Shown here: positions 24,746 through 32,866 of the stretch, one piece after another
Layout of the letters: each line of letters starts with the position of its first letter
How positions within the stretch are numbered: the first letter of the stretch is position 1
NCBI GenBank assembly: GCA_036498945.1
Contig: DASYEQ010000020.1
Location: forward strand, 24,361-88,360
Direction of reading: 5' to 3'
DNA: 64,000 nucleotides
DNA from: JAQGMJ01 sp036498945
GTDB lineage: Bacteria > Pseudomonadota > Gammaproteobacteria > Burkholderiales > JAEUOS01
Program-made: the position numbers and the translations under genes
Notes under the pieces: model-generated
The model's database searches: none
What the model was told of the DNA's origin: nothing
What the model saw: the letters and a program-made list of their open reading frames with translations, nothing else

Positions 24746-25561
24746 CTATGCCTTGCCGATGAAATCGGGCTTGCGCTTCTCCAGAAACGCGGCGATGCCT
24801 TCGCGCGCTTCCGGCTCGAACAGTGCCTGCGCGAAGTTGTCGCGCTCGAGGTCGAGGTGTGCGCTGAAATGCGCTTCCGCCGCGCTGCCGATCAGGCGCT
24901 TGATGCGCGCCTGCGCCAGGCTCGCGCCATGCGCCAGGCGGCTGGCGACCTGCATGGCGGCGTCCAGCGCACCGCCGGGCGGGGTGACCTGATTGACGAC
25001 GCCCAGCGTGTGCAGGCGCGGCGCGCCGATGGCGTCGCCCGTGGCCAGCAACTCGAACGCCAACTGGCGCGGCAGCAGGTTGGCGAGGCTGTAGCTGCCG
25101 CCGCCGTCCGGGCTCACGCCGATCTTCACATAGGCCATGACGAACTTGGCGTCTTCAGCCGCGACGATCATGTCGCAGGAGAGCGCGAGCGAAAACCCCG
25201 CGCCCGCCGCCGGGCCTTCGACGGCGGCGATCACCGGCCTGGGGCAGGTGCGCATCGCGCGCGTAAGCTTGTGCAGGTTCTCGATGCTCTCGGCCTGGTG
25301 CGCCGGCGTCTTGTGTTGCTGCGTGTCGCGCAGGCGGTTGAGATTGCCGCCGCCGCAGAACACGCCATCCGCGCCGGTGAGCACGATGACGCGCACCGAC
25401 GGGTCAGGGGAGGTGATGGCGGGCAGGGCGCCCGCGTAGATTTCCGGCCCCAGGGCATTGCGCGCCTCGGGGTTGCTGATGGTGAGCAGCAGGATCGGGC
25501 CGCGCTGCTCGACCAGCAACTGTGCGGAGCTTTTTCCCCTTGCCGCAGTGTCTTGGTTCAT
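24746..25561 (-). CDS. Enoyl-CoA hydratase/isomerase family protein
   Basis: A 271-aa crotonase-fold enzyme. The oxyanion-hole loops are NALGPEIY and VEGPAAGAGFSLALSCDM. The second active-site position reads VSPDGGGSYSLANLLPR, with Asp where hydratases such as ECH have Glu, so it may act as an isomerase or ring-opening hydrolase rather than a simple hydratase. It is 5 nt upstream of the kinase-like gene and 94 nt downstream of the thiolase gene. Similar proteins near paa-type genes are called alternative oxepin-CoA hydrolases, but I cannot confirm that activity. Confidence 0.82.
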   Translation of the reverse strand: MNQDTAARGKSSAQLLVEQRGPILLLTISNPEARNALGPEIYAGALPAITSPDPSVRVIVLTGADGVFCGGGNLNRLRDTQQHKTPAHQAESIENLHKLTRAMRTCPRPVIAAVEGPAAGAGFSLALSCDMIVAAEDAKFVMAYVKIGVSPDGGGSYSLANLLPRQLAFELLATGDAIGAPRLHTLGVVNQVTPPGGALDAAMQVASRLAHGASLAQARIKRLIGSAAEAHFSAHLDLERDNFAQALFEPEAREGIAAFLEKRKPDFIGKA

Positions 25562-25598
25562 TGCCGTTCAGTCGAGCGGGTGTTGACGTTTACGTGGC

Positions 25599-25648
25599 GA
25601 TTTCTTGCTGAGCAGATTCGCCCAAAAGTAGGTTTTTACTTTTGGGCG
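25599..25648 (+). repeat. Structured repeat, copy C (GATTTC box plus covarying hairpin)
   Basis: GATTTC (25599-25604) is followed after exactly 19 nt by AAAAGTAGGTTTTTACTTTT (25624-25643) with arms CGCCC and GGGCG outside it, giving a perfect 12-bp stem and 6-nt GGTTTT loop. The core and box spacing equal copy B, while the arms differ entirely yet remain complementary. It lies between the thiolase and enoyl-CoA hydratase genes. Confidence 0.75.
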
Positions 25649-25654
25649 CAACGG

Positions 25655-26857
25655 CTAAACCCGCTCGATGATGATGGCGAGGCCCTGGCCCACGCCAATG
25701 CACAGCGAGACGGCGGCGTAGCGGCCGCCGGTGCGCTGCAGCTGGCGCGCGGCGGTCAGCGCCACGCGCGCGCCGGAAGCGCCCAGCGGGTGGCCGACGG
25801 CAATCGCGCCGCCGTTGGGGTTGACGCGCGTGTCCTTGAAATCGACCTTGAGGATGGCCAGGCAGCCGAGCACCTGCGAAGCAAAGGCTTCGTTGATCTC
25901 GATGATGTCCATGTCCTTGAGCGTCAGGCCCGCGCGCTGCAGCGCCAGCGGAATCGCGAACGCCGGGCCGACACCCATGATGCGCGGCTCGACCGCGGCG
26001 GAGGCGGCGGCGAGGATGCGCGCCATCGGCTTCACATCGGCCTTCTCGCCCACGCCCTTGGAGCCGATGTACAAGGCGCCAGCGCCGTCGTTCACGCCGG
26101 AGGCGTTGCCGGCGGTGACCACGCCGCCCTCGAACAGCGACTTGAGCTTGGCCAGGCTTTCCGGAGTGGTCTCGCGCGGATGCTCGTCCACGCTCACCGC
26201 CACGGCCGGGTCCTTCTTGTTCTTCGCCGGGACTTCGACGGGCAGGATTTCACCCGCCATGAAGCCGTCCTTCTGCGCGGCGGCGAACTTGGTCTGCGAA
26301 CCCAGGGCGAACTCATCGGCCTGGTCGCGGGTGATGCCGAACTCGCGGGCGACGTTGTCGCCGGTCTGCGGCATCGAGTGGTCGCCATAGACGGCGGCGA
26401 TCTTCGGGTTGGTGAAGCGCGAGCCGATGGTGGTGTCGTAGAGCTTGACGTCGCGGCTGTAGGCCGACTCGGACTTGGCCATCACGTAAGGGGCGCGGCT
26501 CATGCTCTCGACGCCGCCGGCGATGTAGAGCTCGCCTTCACCCGCGGTAATCGCCCGCGAGGCGTCGACCACGGCCTGCAGGCCGGAGGCGCACAGGCGG
26601 TTGACGGTGACGGCCGGAATCGAGGGCGGCAGGCCCGAGCGCAGGGTGGCGAAGCGCGCGACGTTGCGGCAGTCTTCGCCGGCTTGCGTGACGCAGCCGA
26701 GGATGACGTCGGAAATCTGCTCCGGCTTGAAGGGGTTGCGCTTGACCAGCGCCGCGATGGCGGCGGCGGCGAGATCGTCCGGGCGCACCGGCGCGAGTTT
26801 GCCGGCGTGGCGGCCGAAGGGGGTGCGCAGGCCATCGTAGAGGTAGGCGTTCAGCAT
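25655..26857 (-). CDS. Thiolase (3-oxoadipyl-CoA/acetyl-CoA acyltransferase type)
   Basis: A 400-aa type I thiolase that cleaves 3-oxoacyl-CoA with CoA. Active-site residues are the nucleophile in VNRLCASGLQAV, the histidine in AVGHPLGASGARVA, and the final Cys in SLCIGVGQG. NEAFASQVLG is also present. N-terminal YLYDGLRTPFGRHAGKLA resembles PaaJ/PcaF 3-oxoadipyl-CoA thiolases, making aromatic or dicarboxylic acid breakdown plausible. It is in a group with a 3-hydroxyacyl-CoA dehydrogenase 104 nt upstream and an enoyl-CoA hydratase downstream. Confidence 0.88.
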   Translation of the reverse strand: MLNAYLYDGLRTPFGRHAGKLAPVRPDDLAAAAIAALVKRNPFKPEQISDVILGCVTQAGEDCRNVARFATLRSGLPPSIPAVTVNRLCASGLQAVVDASRAITAGEGELYIAGGVESMSRAPYVMAKSESAYSRDVKLYDTTIGSRFTNPKIAAVYGDHSMPQTGDNVAREFGITRDQADEFALGSQTKFAAAQKDGFMAGEILPVEVPAKNKKDPAVAVSVDEHPRETTPESLAKLKSLFEGGVVTAGNASGVNDGAGALYIGSKGVGEKADVKPMARILAAASAAVEPRIMGVGPAFAIPLALQRAGLTLKDMDIIEINEAFASQVLGCLAILKVDFKDTRVNPNGGAIAVGHPLGASGARVALTAARQLQRTGGRYAAVSLCIGVGQGLAIIIERV

Positions 26858-26961
26858 GATGAGGTCTTCCAGTTCAAAAAAGGTGTTCTATGGGCGAATT
26901 AGCACCCGGCACATCGCATAGTTTACAAAACCCGCCACGTTTCCTCGCCGCATCGGGCGCA

Positions 26962-28482
26962 TTAGTCCGGCGTCAGGAGCGACACGCCCAGGCGCGCGCG
27001 GCGGATCAGCCACGGGCTGGGGCGGTAGCGCGGGTCGCCGGTGAGACTGTTGATGTTGCGCAGGATGTCGAGGATTTTGCGCGCGCCGAGCGCGTCGCCG
27101 AAGGCCAGCGGGCCCTTTGGATAGGAGAGCCCGAGCGTGACGGCGAGATCCAGGTCGGCGGGCGAGCACACGCGCTGCTGTGCGATGTCGCAGCCGATGT
27201 TGACGATCATCGCCAGGATGCGCTGGGCGACGAAGCCGGCGGAGTCGCGGATCATCGTCGTCGGCACGCCGTCGGCGGAAAAGAGGCCGTGGGCGGCGGC
27301 GCGGAATTCGGCGCGGGTGACGGGCGTGCTCATCACCGTGCGGCGCTTGAGCAGCGGCAGCAGGGTGTCGAGCGCGACGCTGCGCGTGGGGTCCACCCCC
27401 TCATCCAGTGCCGCGTTGGTGGCGTCCGTCCCCAACGGCGTCAGCACGATCAGCGCGTCGCCGGTGGGTACGGTGCCGTACTCGGTTGCCACCCCCAGTT
27501 GCGCCAGCAGGTCGGTGGCAATCGCGTGGCCCTCGGGGCAGGCCTTGCTCACCCACACCGGAATGTCGGGCCTGGCGGGCGCGGGTGGATCGGGAAAGAC
27601 TTCCTGCTTGCCGTCGGCGTGGTTGTAGAAGCCGCGCCCGGTCTTGCGGCCCAGGAGGCCCGCGTCCTTGCGCTGCTGGCCGATCACCGAGGGCTTGTAC
27701 TTCGGCTCTTCGTAATACTGGTGGTAGATCGACTCCATCACCGGGTGCGAGACGTCCATGCCGGTCAGGTCGAGCAACTCCAGCGGGCCGAGGCGAAAGC
27801 CGGCGGCATCGGTCATGATGCGGTCGACCTGGTGGAACTCCGCCACGCCTTCGCCGAGAATGCGCAGCGCCTCGGTACCGTAGCCGCGCCCGGCGTGGTT
27901 GACGATGAAGCCGGGCGTGTCCTGCGCCGATACCGCGGTGTGGCCCATGCGTTTGGCCAGCACCGTGAGCGCGTCGCACACCGCCGGGTTGGTGCGCGTG
28001 CCCGCCACCACTTCGACGATGCGCATCAGCGGCACCGGGTTGAAGAAGTGGTAACCGGCAACGCGCTCGGGGCGCTTGCAGGCGGCGGCAATCGATGTCA
28101 CCGACAGCGAAGAGGTATTGGTGGCGAGGATCGCGTCCTCGCGCGTGATCGCTTCCAGCTTCTGGAAGAACTCCTTTTTCACGCTCAGGTTTTCGACGAT
28201 GGCTTCGACCACCAGGTCGCACGGCGCCAGTTCCTCCGCCTTCGCCGCCACCCTCAGGCGGCCGTTGGCACCTGTTACTTGCTCGGCCGTCAGTTTGCCC
28301 TTTTCGCCCAGCTTGGCGAGCATGGCGGAAATATAGTCTTTCGCCTTTTGCGCGGCGCCTTCCATCGCGTCGTAGAGCAGCACCTGGGCGCCCCCTTGCA
28401 CGGCGATTTGCGCGATGCCGCGGCCCATGGCGCCGGTGCCGGCCACGCCGATGGTGAGCGAATCCTTCTGGAAGTCTTTCAT
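26962..28482 (-). CDS. paaH: 3-hydroxyacyl-CoA dehydrogenase (PaaH-like, two-domain)
   Basis: This 506-aa NAD-dependent enzyme oxidises 3-hydroxyacyl-CoA. The Rossmann motif is GVAGTGAMGRGIAQIAVQGG at the N-terminus; catalytic residues lie in SSLSVTSIA and RVAGYHFFNPVPLMRIVEV. Two C-terminal dehydrogenase domains follow (GFIVNHAGRGYGTEALRIL; GFVAQRILAMIVNIGCD), the length and arrangement of PaaH 3-hydroxyadipyl-CoA dehydrogenase. The frame is open to 28608, but ATG at 28482 begins just before the dinucleotide motif. It is first in the minus-strand catabolic group. The gene symbol is by similarity of architecture only. Confidence 0.82.
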   Translation of the reverse strand: MKDFQKDSLTIGVAGTGAMGRGIAQIAVQGGAQVLLYDAMEGAAQKAKDYISAMLAKLGEKGKLTAEQVTGANGRLRVAAKAEELAPCDLVVEAIVENLSVKKEFFQKLEAITREDAILATNTSSLSVTSIAAACKRPERVAGYHFFNPVPLMRIVEVVAGTRTNPAVCDALTVLAKRMGHTAVSAQDTPGFIVNHAGRGYGTEALRILGEGVAEFHQVDRIMTDAAGFRLGPLELLDLTGMDVSHPVMESIYHQYYEEPKYKPSVIGQQRKDAGLLGRKTGRGFYNHADGKQEVFPDPPAPARPDIPVWVSKACPEGHAIATDLLAQLGVATEYGTVPTGDALIVLTPLGTDATNAALDEGVDPTRSVALDTLLPLLKRRTVMSTPVTRAEFRAAAHGLFSADGVPTTMIRDSAGFVAQRILAMIVNIGCDIAQQRVCSPADLDLAVTLGLSYPKGPLAFGDALGARKILDILRNINSLTGDPRYRPSPWLIRRARLGVSLLTPD

Positions 28483-28551
28483 TTGTCTCGGGGGGAGTGC
28501 GCGCCTGGAGGCGCCGTGCCGGATGGCGGAGGGGAGGCAAATGTTATCACT

Positions 28552-28571
28552 AGTATTCCGGGCGAAATACT
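28552..28571. promoter_or_regulatory. Dyad in the paaH-like/SDR divergent promoter
   Basis: AGTATT (28552-28557) and AATACT (28566-28571) are inverted copies with an 8-bp centre. They sit midway in the 167-bp gap between divergent catabolic genes. A TetR- or MarR-type operator would look like this, but no regulator is adjacent. Confidence 0.35.
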
Positions 28572-28649
28572 CGGAAAATCCGCCTGCGGAAGAGGGTGTT
28601 CCACCCACCGGAATCAGGCCGGCGGCACCATCAGGAAGAGAGGAAGACC

Positions 28650-29408
28650 ATGAGCATCAGGGGACAAGTGGCGTGGGTGACGGGCGGGGGCAGCGGCATC
28701 GGCCTGGCCGGCGCGACCGAGCTGGCGAAGGCAGGCTGCAAGGTGATCATTTCCGGGCGCGACGCGGCCAGGCTGGAAGCCGCCGCCAGGCACGCAAGCG
28801 CCCATGGTGAGGTGAGCGCGCTGCCGCTGGACGTGGCCGACCGCGGGGCGGTGAAGGCTGCGGCGGAAAAACTGCTCTCCACACACGGTGTCGTCGACAT
28901 CCTGGTCAACAGCGCCGGCACCAACCTGCCCAAGCGTTTCTGGAAAGAGACCGATGCCGAGACCTTCGACAAGGTATTCGCCATCAACCTCAACGGCGCC
29001 AGCTACACCATGCTGGCGACGCTACAGGCGATGCGCGCCAAGGGCGCGGGCACGGTGATCAACATCGCTTCCTTCGTCGGCTGGTACCCCGGCTATCTCA
29101 CCGGCCCTGCCTATATCGCCAGCAAGGCCGCGCTGATTGCGCTTACGCACTCGTTCAACATCGAGGAATGCGTGGCGGGATTGCGTGCCACCGTGATCTG
29201 CCCGGGCGAAGTCGCCACGCCCATCCTGGAAAAGCGGCCGGTGCCGCCCTCGCAGGACGAGCGCGCGCGCATGTTGCAGGAGGAAGACCTGGGTCGCACC
29301 ATCCGCTTCGTCGCCGAGATGCCGGCGCGCGCCTGCATCAACGAGCTGGTGATCAGCCCGGTGTGGAACCGCCTGTACATCGGCGGGGAGGATTTCAAGC
29401 GCAAGTAG
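28650..29408 (+). CDS. Short-chain dehydrogenase/reductase
   Basis: A 252-aa classical SDR. The cofactor motif is VTGGGSGIGLAGATEL, NSAG is present in DILVNSAGTN, and the catalytic series reads INIASFVG (Ser) and YIASKAAL (Tyr-x3-Lys). R37-type residues after the second strand (ISGRDAAR) favour NADP(H). The ATG at 28650 follows AGAGGAAG, and an upstream in-frame extension is unlikely. It is divergent from the PaaH-like gene and may take part in the same pathway. Substrate is unknown. Confidence 0.88.
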   Translation: MSIRGQVAWVTGGGSGIGLAGATELAKAGCKVIISGRDAARLEAAARHASAHGEVSALPLDVADRGAVKAAAEKLLSTHGVVDILVNSAGTNLPKRFWKETDAETFDKVFAINLNGASYTMLATLQAMRAKGAGTVINIASFVGWYPGYLTGPAYIASKAALIALTHSFNIEECVAGLRATVICPGEVATPILEKRPVPPSQDERARMLQEEDLGRTIRFVAEMPARACINELVISPVWNRLYIGGEDFKRK

Positions 29409-29419
29409 CAACCGGTAAC

Positions 29420-29512
29420 GTGTCATTCCCGCGAAAGCGGGAATCCAGGCACTGGTTCAAGCGTGAATGCTGGCCAGAAGAGGTGTGGATTCCCGCTTTC
29501 GCGGGAATGACG
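29420..29512. repeat. Inverted pair of REP-like palindromes
   Basis: A 27-nt element starting TGTCATTCCCGCGAAAGC (29421-29447) occurs again in opposite orientation at 29486-29512, 38 bp away. Each copy contains its own CCCGCGAAAGCGGG palindrome. This is the BIME-like arrangement of a very common bacterial intergenic repeat. It lies between the convergent SDR and metE genes and could serve as a terminator for both. Confidence 0.85.
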
Positions 29513-29536
29513 CGAGGAGAGTTGGGGCCGCCGGCG

Positions 29537-31822
29537 TCACGCTGCGGCCTGGCCTCGGAAGTGCTTCTCCCGCACGATCCTTGCGGCCTCCACCATGTTC
29601 GCCAGCGCCGCATCGACTTCCGACCAGATGCGCGTCTTCAACCCGCAGTCCGGATTCACCCAAAGCCGCTCGACCGGCACCACCGCGGCGGCCTTGTCGA
29701 GCAGGCGCACCATCGCCTCCACCGTCGGGATGCGCGGCGAGTGGATGTCGTAGACGCCGGGGCCGATGTCGTTCGGGTACTTGAAGGTGCCGAAGCCGTC
29801 CAGCAGCTCCATGTCCGAGCGCGAGGTTTCGATGGTGATCACGTCCGCATCCAGAGCGGCGATGGCCGGGAAGATGTCGTTGAACTCGGCGTAGCACATG
29901 TGGGTGTGGATCTGCGTTTCGTCGCGCACCCCGGCGGCGGCGATGCGAAAGGCGTGCACCGCCCACTCCAGGTAAGCCGGCCAGTCGCGCTTTTTCAGCG
30001 GCAGGCCTTCGCGCAGCGCCGGCTCGTCGATCTGCACCATGCGCACGCCGGCCTTTTCCAGGTCGGTGACTTCATCGCGCAGGGCCAGCGCGATCTGCAG
30101 GGCGGTGGCGGCACGCGGCTGGTCGTCGCGCACGAATGACCATTGCAGCATGGTGATGGGGCCGGTGAGCATGCCCTTCATCGTCTTCGCCGTCAGGCTT
30201 TGCGCGTAGGCGGTCCAGTCCACCGTCATCGGCTCGGGGCGGTAGACATCGCCATAGATGATCGGCGGCTTGACGCAGCGCGAACCGTAGCTTTGCACCC
30301 AGCCGTTGGCGGTGAAGGTATAGCCGAACAGTTGCTCGCCGAAGTATTCGACCATGTCGTTGCGCTCGGCCTCGCCGTGCACCAGCACGTCCAGCCCGTA
30401 TTCTTCCTGCTTTTCCACCGCCAGCCTGATCTGGCCGCGCATGCCTTCGAGATAGGCGAGGTGGCCGATCTCGTGGCGCTTGTAGGCGGCGCGCAGGCGC
30501 CGGATTTCGCCGGTCTGCGGGAAGGAGCCGATGGTGGTGGTGGGGAAGGGCGGCAGCTTGAGAATCGCGTGCTGCGTGGCGATGCGCGCCGGGAAGGCGC
30601 TGGCCCGCTGCGCCATCTGCACGGTAACTTCGGCCTGGCGCTGCTGCACTACTTCGTTGACCACGCGGCGCGACCGGCGGCGCGCGGCGAGAGCGGCATC
30701 GGCGGCTTCCAGTTGCGCATGCACGGCGGCTTCGCCTTCGTTGATAGCGCGCCCCAGCACTTCCAGCTCCGCGATCTTCTCGTCGGCGAAGGCGAGCCAG
30801 TCGCGGATTTCGGGATCAAGCGCGGTCTCATGCGCCAGCGAGATCGGCGCGTGCAGCAGGGAACAGGAAGTTGCCAGCCACAGGCGTTCGCCCAGCACCT
30901 CTTGCAGCGGCCGCAGCACCGCCAAGGTATGGCGCAAGTCGGTGCGCCAGATGTTGCGGCCGTCGATCACCCCGGCCGACAGCACCCACTTGAGCGGCAG
31001 GTGACGCAGCCACACCGCGAGCTGCTGCGGCGCGCGCACCAGGTCCAGGTGCACGCCTTGCACCGGCAGGCGCGCCACGCGCTCGGCATGGTCGGCGGCG
31101 CTGTCGAAGTAGGTCGCCAGGAGCAGATGGGGGGCGTCGGCGGTGAGGATGGCGTAGGCGGTGTCGAAGGCGTCCAGCCATTGCGTCTCCAGTTCCAGGC
31201 ACAGCACCGGCTCGTCAATCTGCACCCATTCCACGCCCAGTGCCTTCAGGCGGCGCAACAGGCGCGCATAGGCTCGCGCCAGGGCCGGCAGCAGGCTGAG
31301 GCGGTCGAAACCCGCCTGGTGGGTCTTGGAGAGCCGCAGGAAGGTAACCGGGCCGATCAGCACCGGCTTTACCGGCCGGCCCGCCGCCTGCGCCTCCGTG
31401 ATGGCCTCGACATAGGCATCGAAGGGGCCGTCGAAGCGGCTTTGCGCGTCCAGTTCGGGCACCAGGTAATGGTAGTTGGTATCGAACCACTTGGTCATTT
31501 CCAGCGCCGGCTGAGCGGCGTCGCCGCGGGCGTAGGCGAAGTAGTCGGCCAGCGTCGGGCGGGCGGCATCGCGGCCGAAGCGGCGCGGCGCGCAGCCGAA
31601 CAGCACCGCGTGATCCAGCATCAGGTCGTAGAAGGCGAAATCCCCGGCCGTCACCATCGACAGTTGCCGCGCCTGGCGGCTGTGGTTGGCCGCGCGCAGG
31701 TCGCGGCCGGTGCCGCGCAGGAACGGTTCGTCCGCCTCGCCGCGCCAGAATGCTTCGAGCGCGAACTTGAGTTCGCGGTTGGCGCCGATGCGCGGGTAGC
31801 CGAGGATATGGGTGCTTGCCAT
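29537..31822 (-). CDS. metE: Cobalamin-independent methionine synthase
   Basis: MetE transfers a methyl group from 5-methyltetrahydropteroyltriglutamate to homocysteine. The 761-aa protein has both TIM-barrel halves. The N-terminal half begins MASTHILGYPRIGANRELKF; the C-terminal half has TTIGSFPQT, the zinc ligands in IHTHMCYAEFN and WVNPDCGLKTR, and the EIDEPALREGLP-like VQIDEPALREGLP. The frame is open to 31951, but ATG at 31822 gives the canonical start. It is divergent from metR across a perfect MetR box, so it should be induced when homocysteine accumulates. Confidence 0.97.
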   Translation of the reverse strand: MASTHILGYPRIGANRELKFALEAFWRGEADEPFLRGTGRDLRAANHSRQARQLSMVTAGDFAFYDLMLDHAVLFGCAPRRFGRDAARPTLADYFAYARGDAAQPALEMTKWFDTNYHYLVPELDAQSRFDGPFDAYVEAITEAQAAGRPVKPVLIGPVTFLRLSKTHQAGFDRLSLLPALARAYARLLRRLKALGVEWVQIDEPVLCLELETQWLDAFDTAYAILTADAPHLLLATYFDSAADHAERVARLPVQGVHLDLVRAPQQLAVWLRHLPLKWVLSAGVIDGRNIWRTDLRHTLAVLRPLQEVLGERLWLATSCSLLHAPISLAHETALDPEIRDWLAFADEKIAELEVLGRAINEGEAAVHAQLEAADAALAARRRSRRVVNEVVQQRQAEVTVQMAQRASAFPARIATQHAILKLPPFPTTTIGSFPQTGEIRRLRAAYKRHEIGHLAYLEGMRGQIRLAVEKQEEYGLDVLVHGEAERNDMVEYFGEQLFGYTFTANGWVQSYGSRCVKPPIIYGDVYRPEPMTVDWTAYAQSLTAKTMKGMLTGPITMLQWSFVRDDQPRAATALQIALALRDEVTDLEKAGVRMVQIDEPALREGLPLKKRDWPAYLEWAVHAFRIAAAGVRDETQIHTHMCYAEFNDIFPAIAALDADVITIETSRSDMELLDGFGTFKYPNDIGPGVYDIHSPRIPTVEAMVRLLDKAAAVVPVERLWVNPDCGLKTRIWSEVDAALANMVEAARIVREKHFRGQAAA

Positions 31823-31906
31823 TGCGATGACTTTCCGTGAGATGCGAAAGCCTGGAGTTTCGGTGTGCGCCGGACTACAATCAAGCGAAAGTTCATCAAC
31901 AGGATA

Positions 31907-31919
31907 TGAATGAAATTCA
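31907..31919. promoter_or_regulatory. MetR box between metE and metR
   Basis: TGAATGAAATTCA is exactly TGAA-N5-TTCA, the MetR consensus, and is further flanked by an A/T pair. It lies in the 128-bp gap between the divergent metE and metR starts, 32 bp before the metR start codon and 85 bp before metE. Confidence 0.85.
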
Positions 31920-31950
31920 TGTCCGGGAAAACTCCACGGGACCCACGGCA

Positions 31951-32862
31951 ATGCTCGAATTGCGCCACCTCAAATCCCTGGCCGCGATCGCCGATACCGG
32001 CAAGCTCGCGGCCGCCGCCGGCCAGGTGCACCTGACGCAGTCCGCCCTGTCGCACCAGGTGCGCGCCATCGAGGAGCATTACGGCATTGCGCTGTTCACC
32101 CGCACCAACGCCGGCCTGCGCTTCACCGCCGCCGGCCAGCGCCTGCTGCAACTGGCGCGCGCGACGCTGGCCGAAATCGGCGAGGCCGAACGCGACCTCG
32201 AGCGGCTGAAAGGCGAGACCGCCGGCGAACTGCGCATTGCGCTGGAATGCCACACCTGCTTCGACTGGCTGATGCCGGTGATGGACGAGTTCCGCAAGCG
32301 CTGGCCGGAGGTGGAAATCGACCTCGTCGCCGGCTTTCACAGCGACCCGGTGGAACTGCTGCACAAGGGCAAGGCCGACCTGGTGATCGGCTCCGAACGG
32401 CCGAAGGGAAAACAATACGCGGCGCTGCCCCTGTTCCGCTTCGAGATTCTGGTCGTGTTGCCGGTCGAACACCGCCTGCGCGCGCGGCGGCGGCTGGAGG
32501 CCGCCGACCTTGAAGGCGAGACCCTGATCACCTACCCGGTGCCGGAGGAGCGCATCGACCTGATCCGCCAGGTCCTCGTACCCGCCGGCCTCAAGCTCAA
32601 GCGGCGCACGGCCGAACTGACCATCGCCGTGCTGCAACTGGTGGCAAGCCGGCGCGGCATTGCCGCGCTGCCCAGCTGGGGCGTGAAGAACTACGTCGAT
32701 TACGATTACGTGGTCGCCAAGCGCATCGGCGCCAAGGGGCTATGGAGCGACCTCTACGCGGTAACCGCCAAGGCCAACGTCACGCGGCCCTATATGGAAG
32801 ACTTCGTCTCCATCATCCGCGCCAAGTGCCAGGCGGAACTGGACGGCATCGTATTGCTCTAG
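31951..32862 (+). CDS. metR: LysR-type regulator MetR
   Basis: MetR activates metE with homocysteine as co-inducer. The 303-aa protein starts MLELRHLKSLAAIADTGKLA with the HTH GQVHLTQSALSHQVRAIEEH, typical of MetR. The frame opens at 31837, but the upstream codons cross the MetR box, so ATG at 31951 is preferred. It is divergent from metE, the genetic arrangement known for this pair, and convergent with livM with only 4 nt between the stops. Confidence 0.92.
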   Translation: MLELRHLKSLAAIADTGKLAAAAGQVHLTQSALSHQVRAIEEHYGIALFTRTNAGLRFTAAGQRLLQLARATLAEIGEAERDLERLKGETAGELRIALECHTCFDWLMPVMDEFRKRWPEVEIDLVAGFHSDPVELLHKGKADLVIGSERPKGKQYAALPLFRFEILVVLPVEHRLRARRRLEAADLEGETLITYPVPEERIDLIRQVLVPAGLKLKRRTAELTIAVLQLVASRRGIAALPSWGVKNYVDYDYVVAKRIGAKGLWSDLYAVTAKANVTRPYMEDFVSIIRAKCQAELDGIVLL

Positions 32863-32866
32863 CGCT

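Noticed and set aside
22122..24992. 956-codon plus-strand frame opposite acyl-CoA dehydrogenase and kinase-like genes
   Set aside because: The minus strand has proven family motifs; the plus frame shows only arginine/histidine-rich composition.
26890..28653. 587-codon plus-strand frame opposite the PaaH-like gene
   Set aside because: Shadow frame; the opposite strand carries the complete dehydrogenase with dinucleotide and catalytic motifs.
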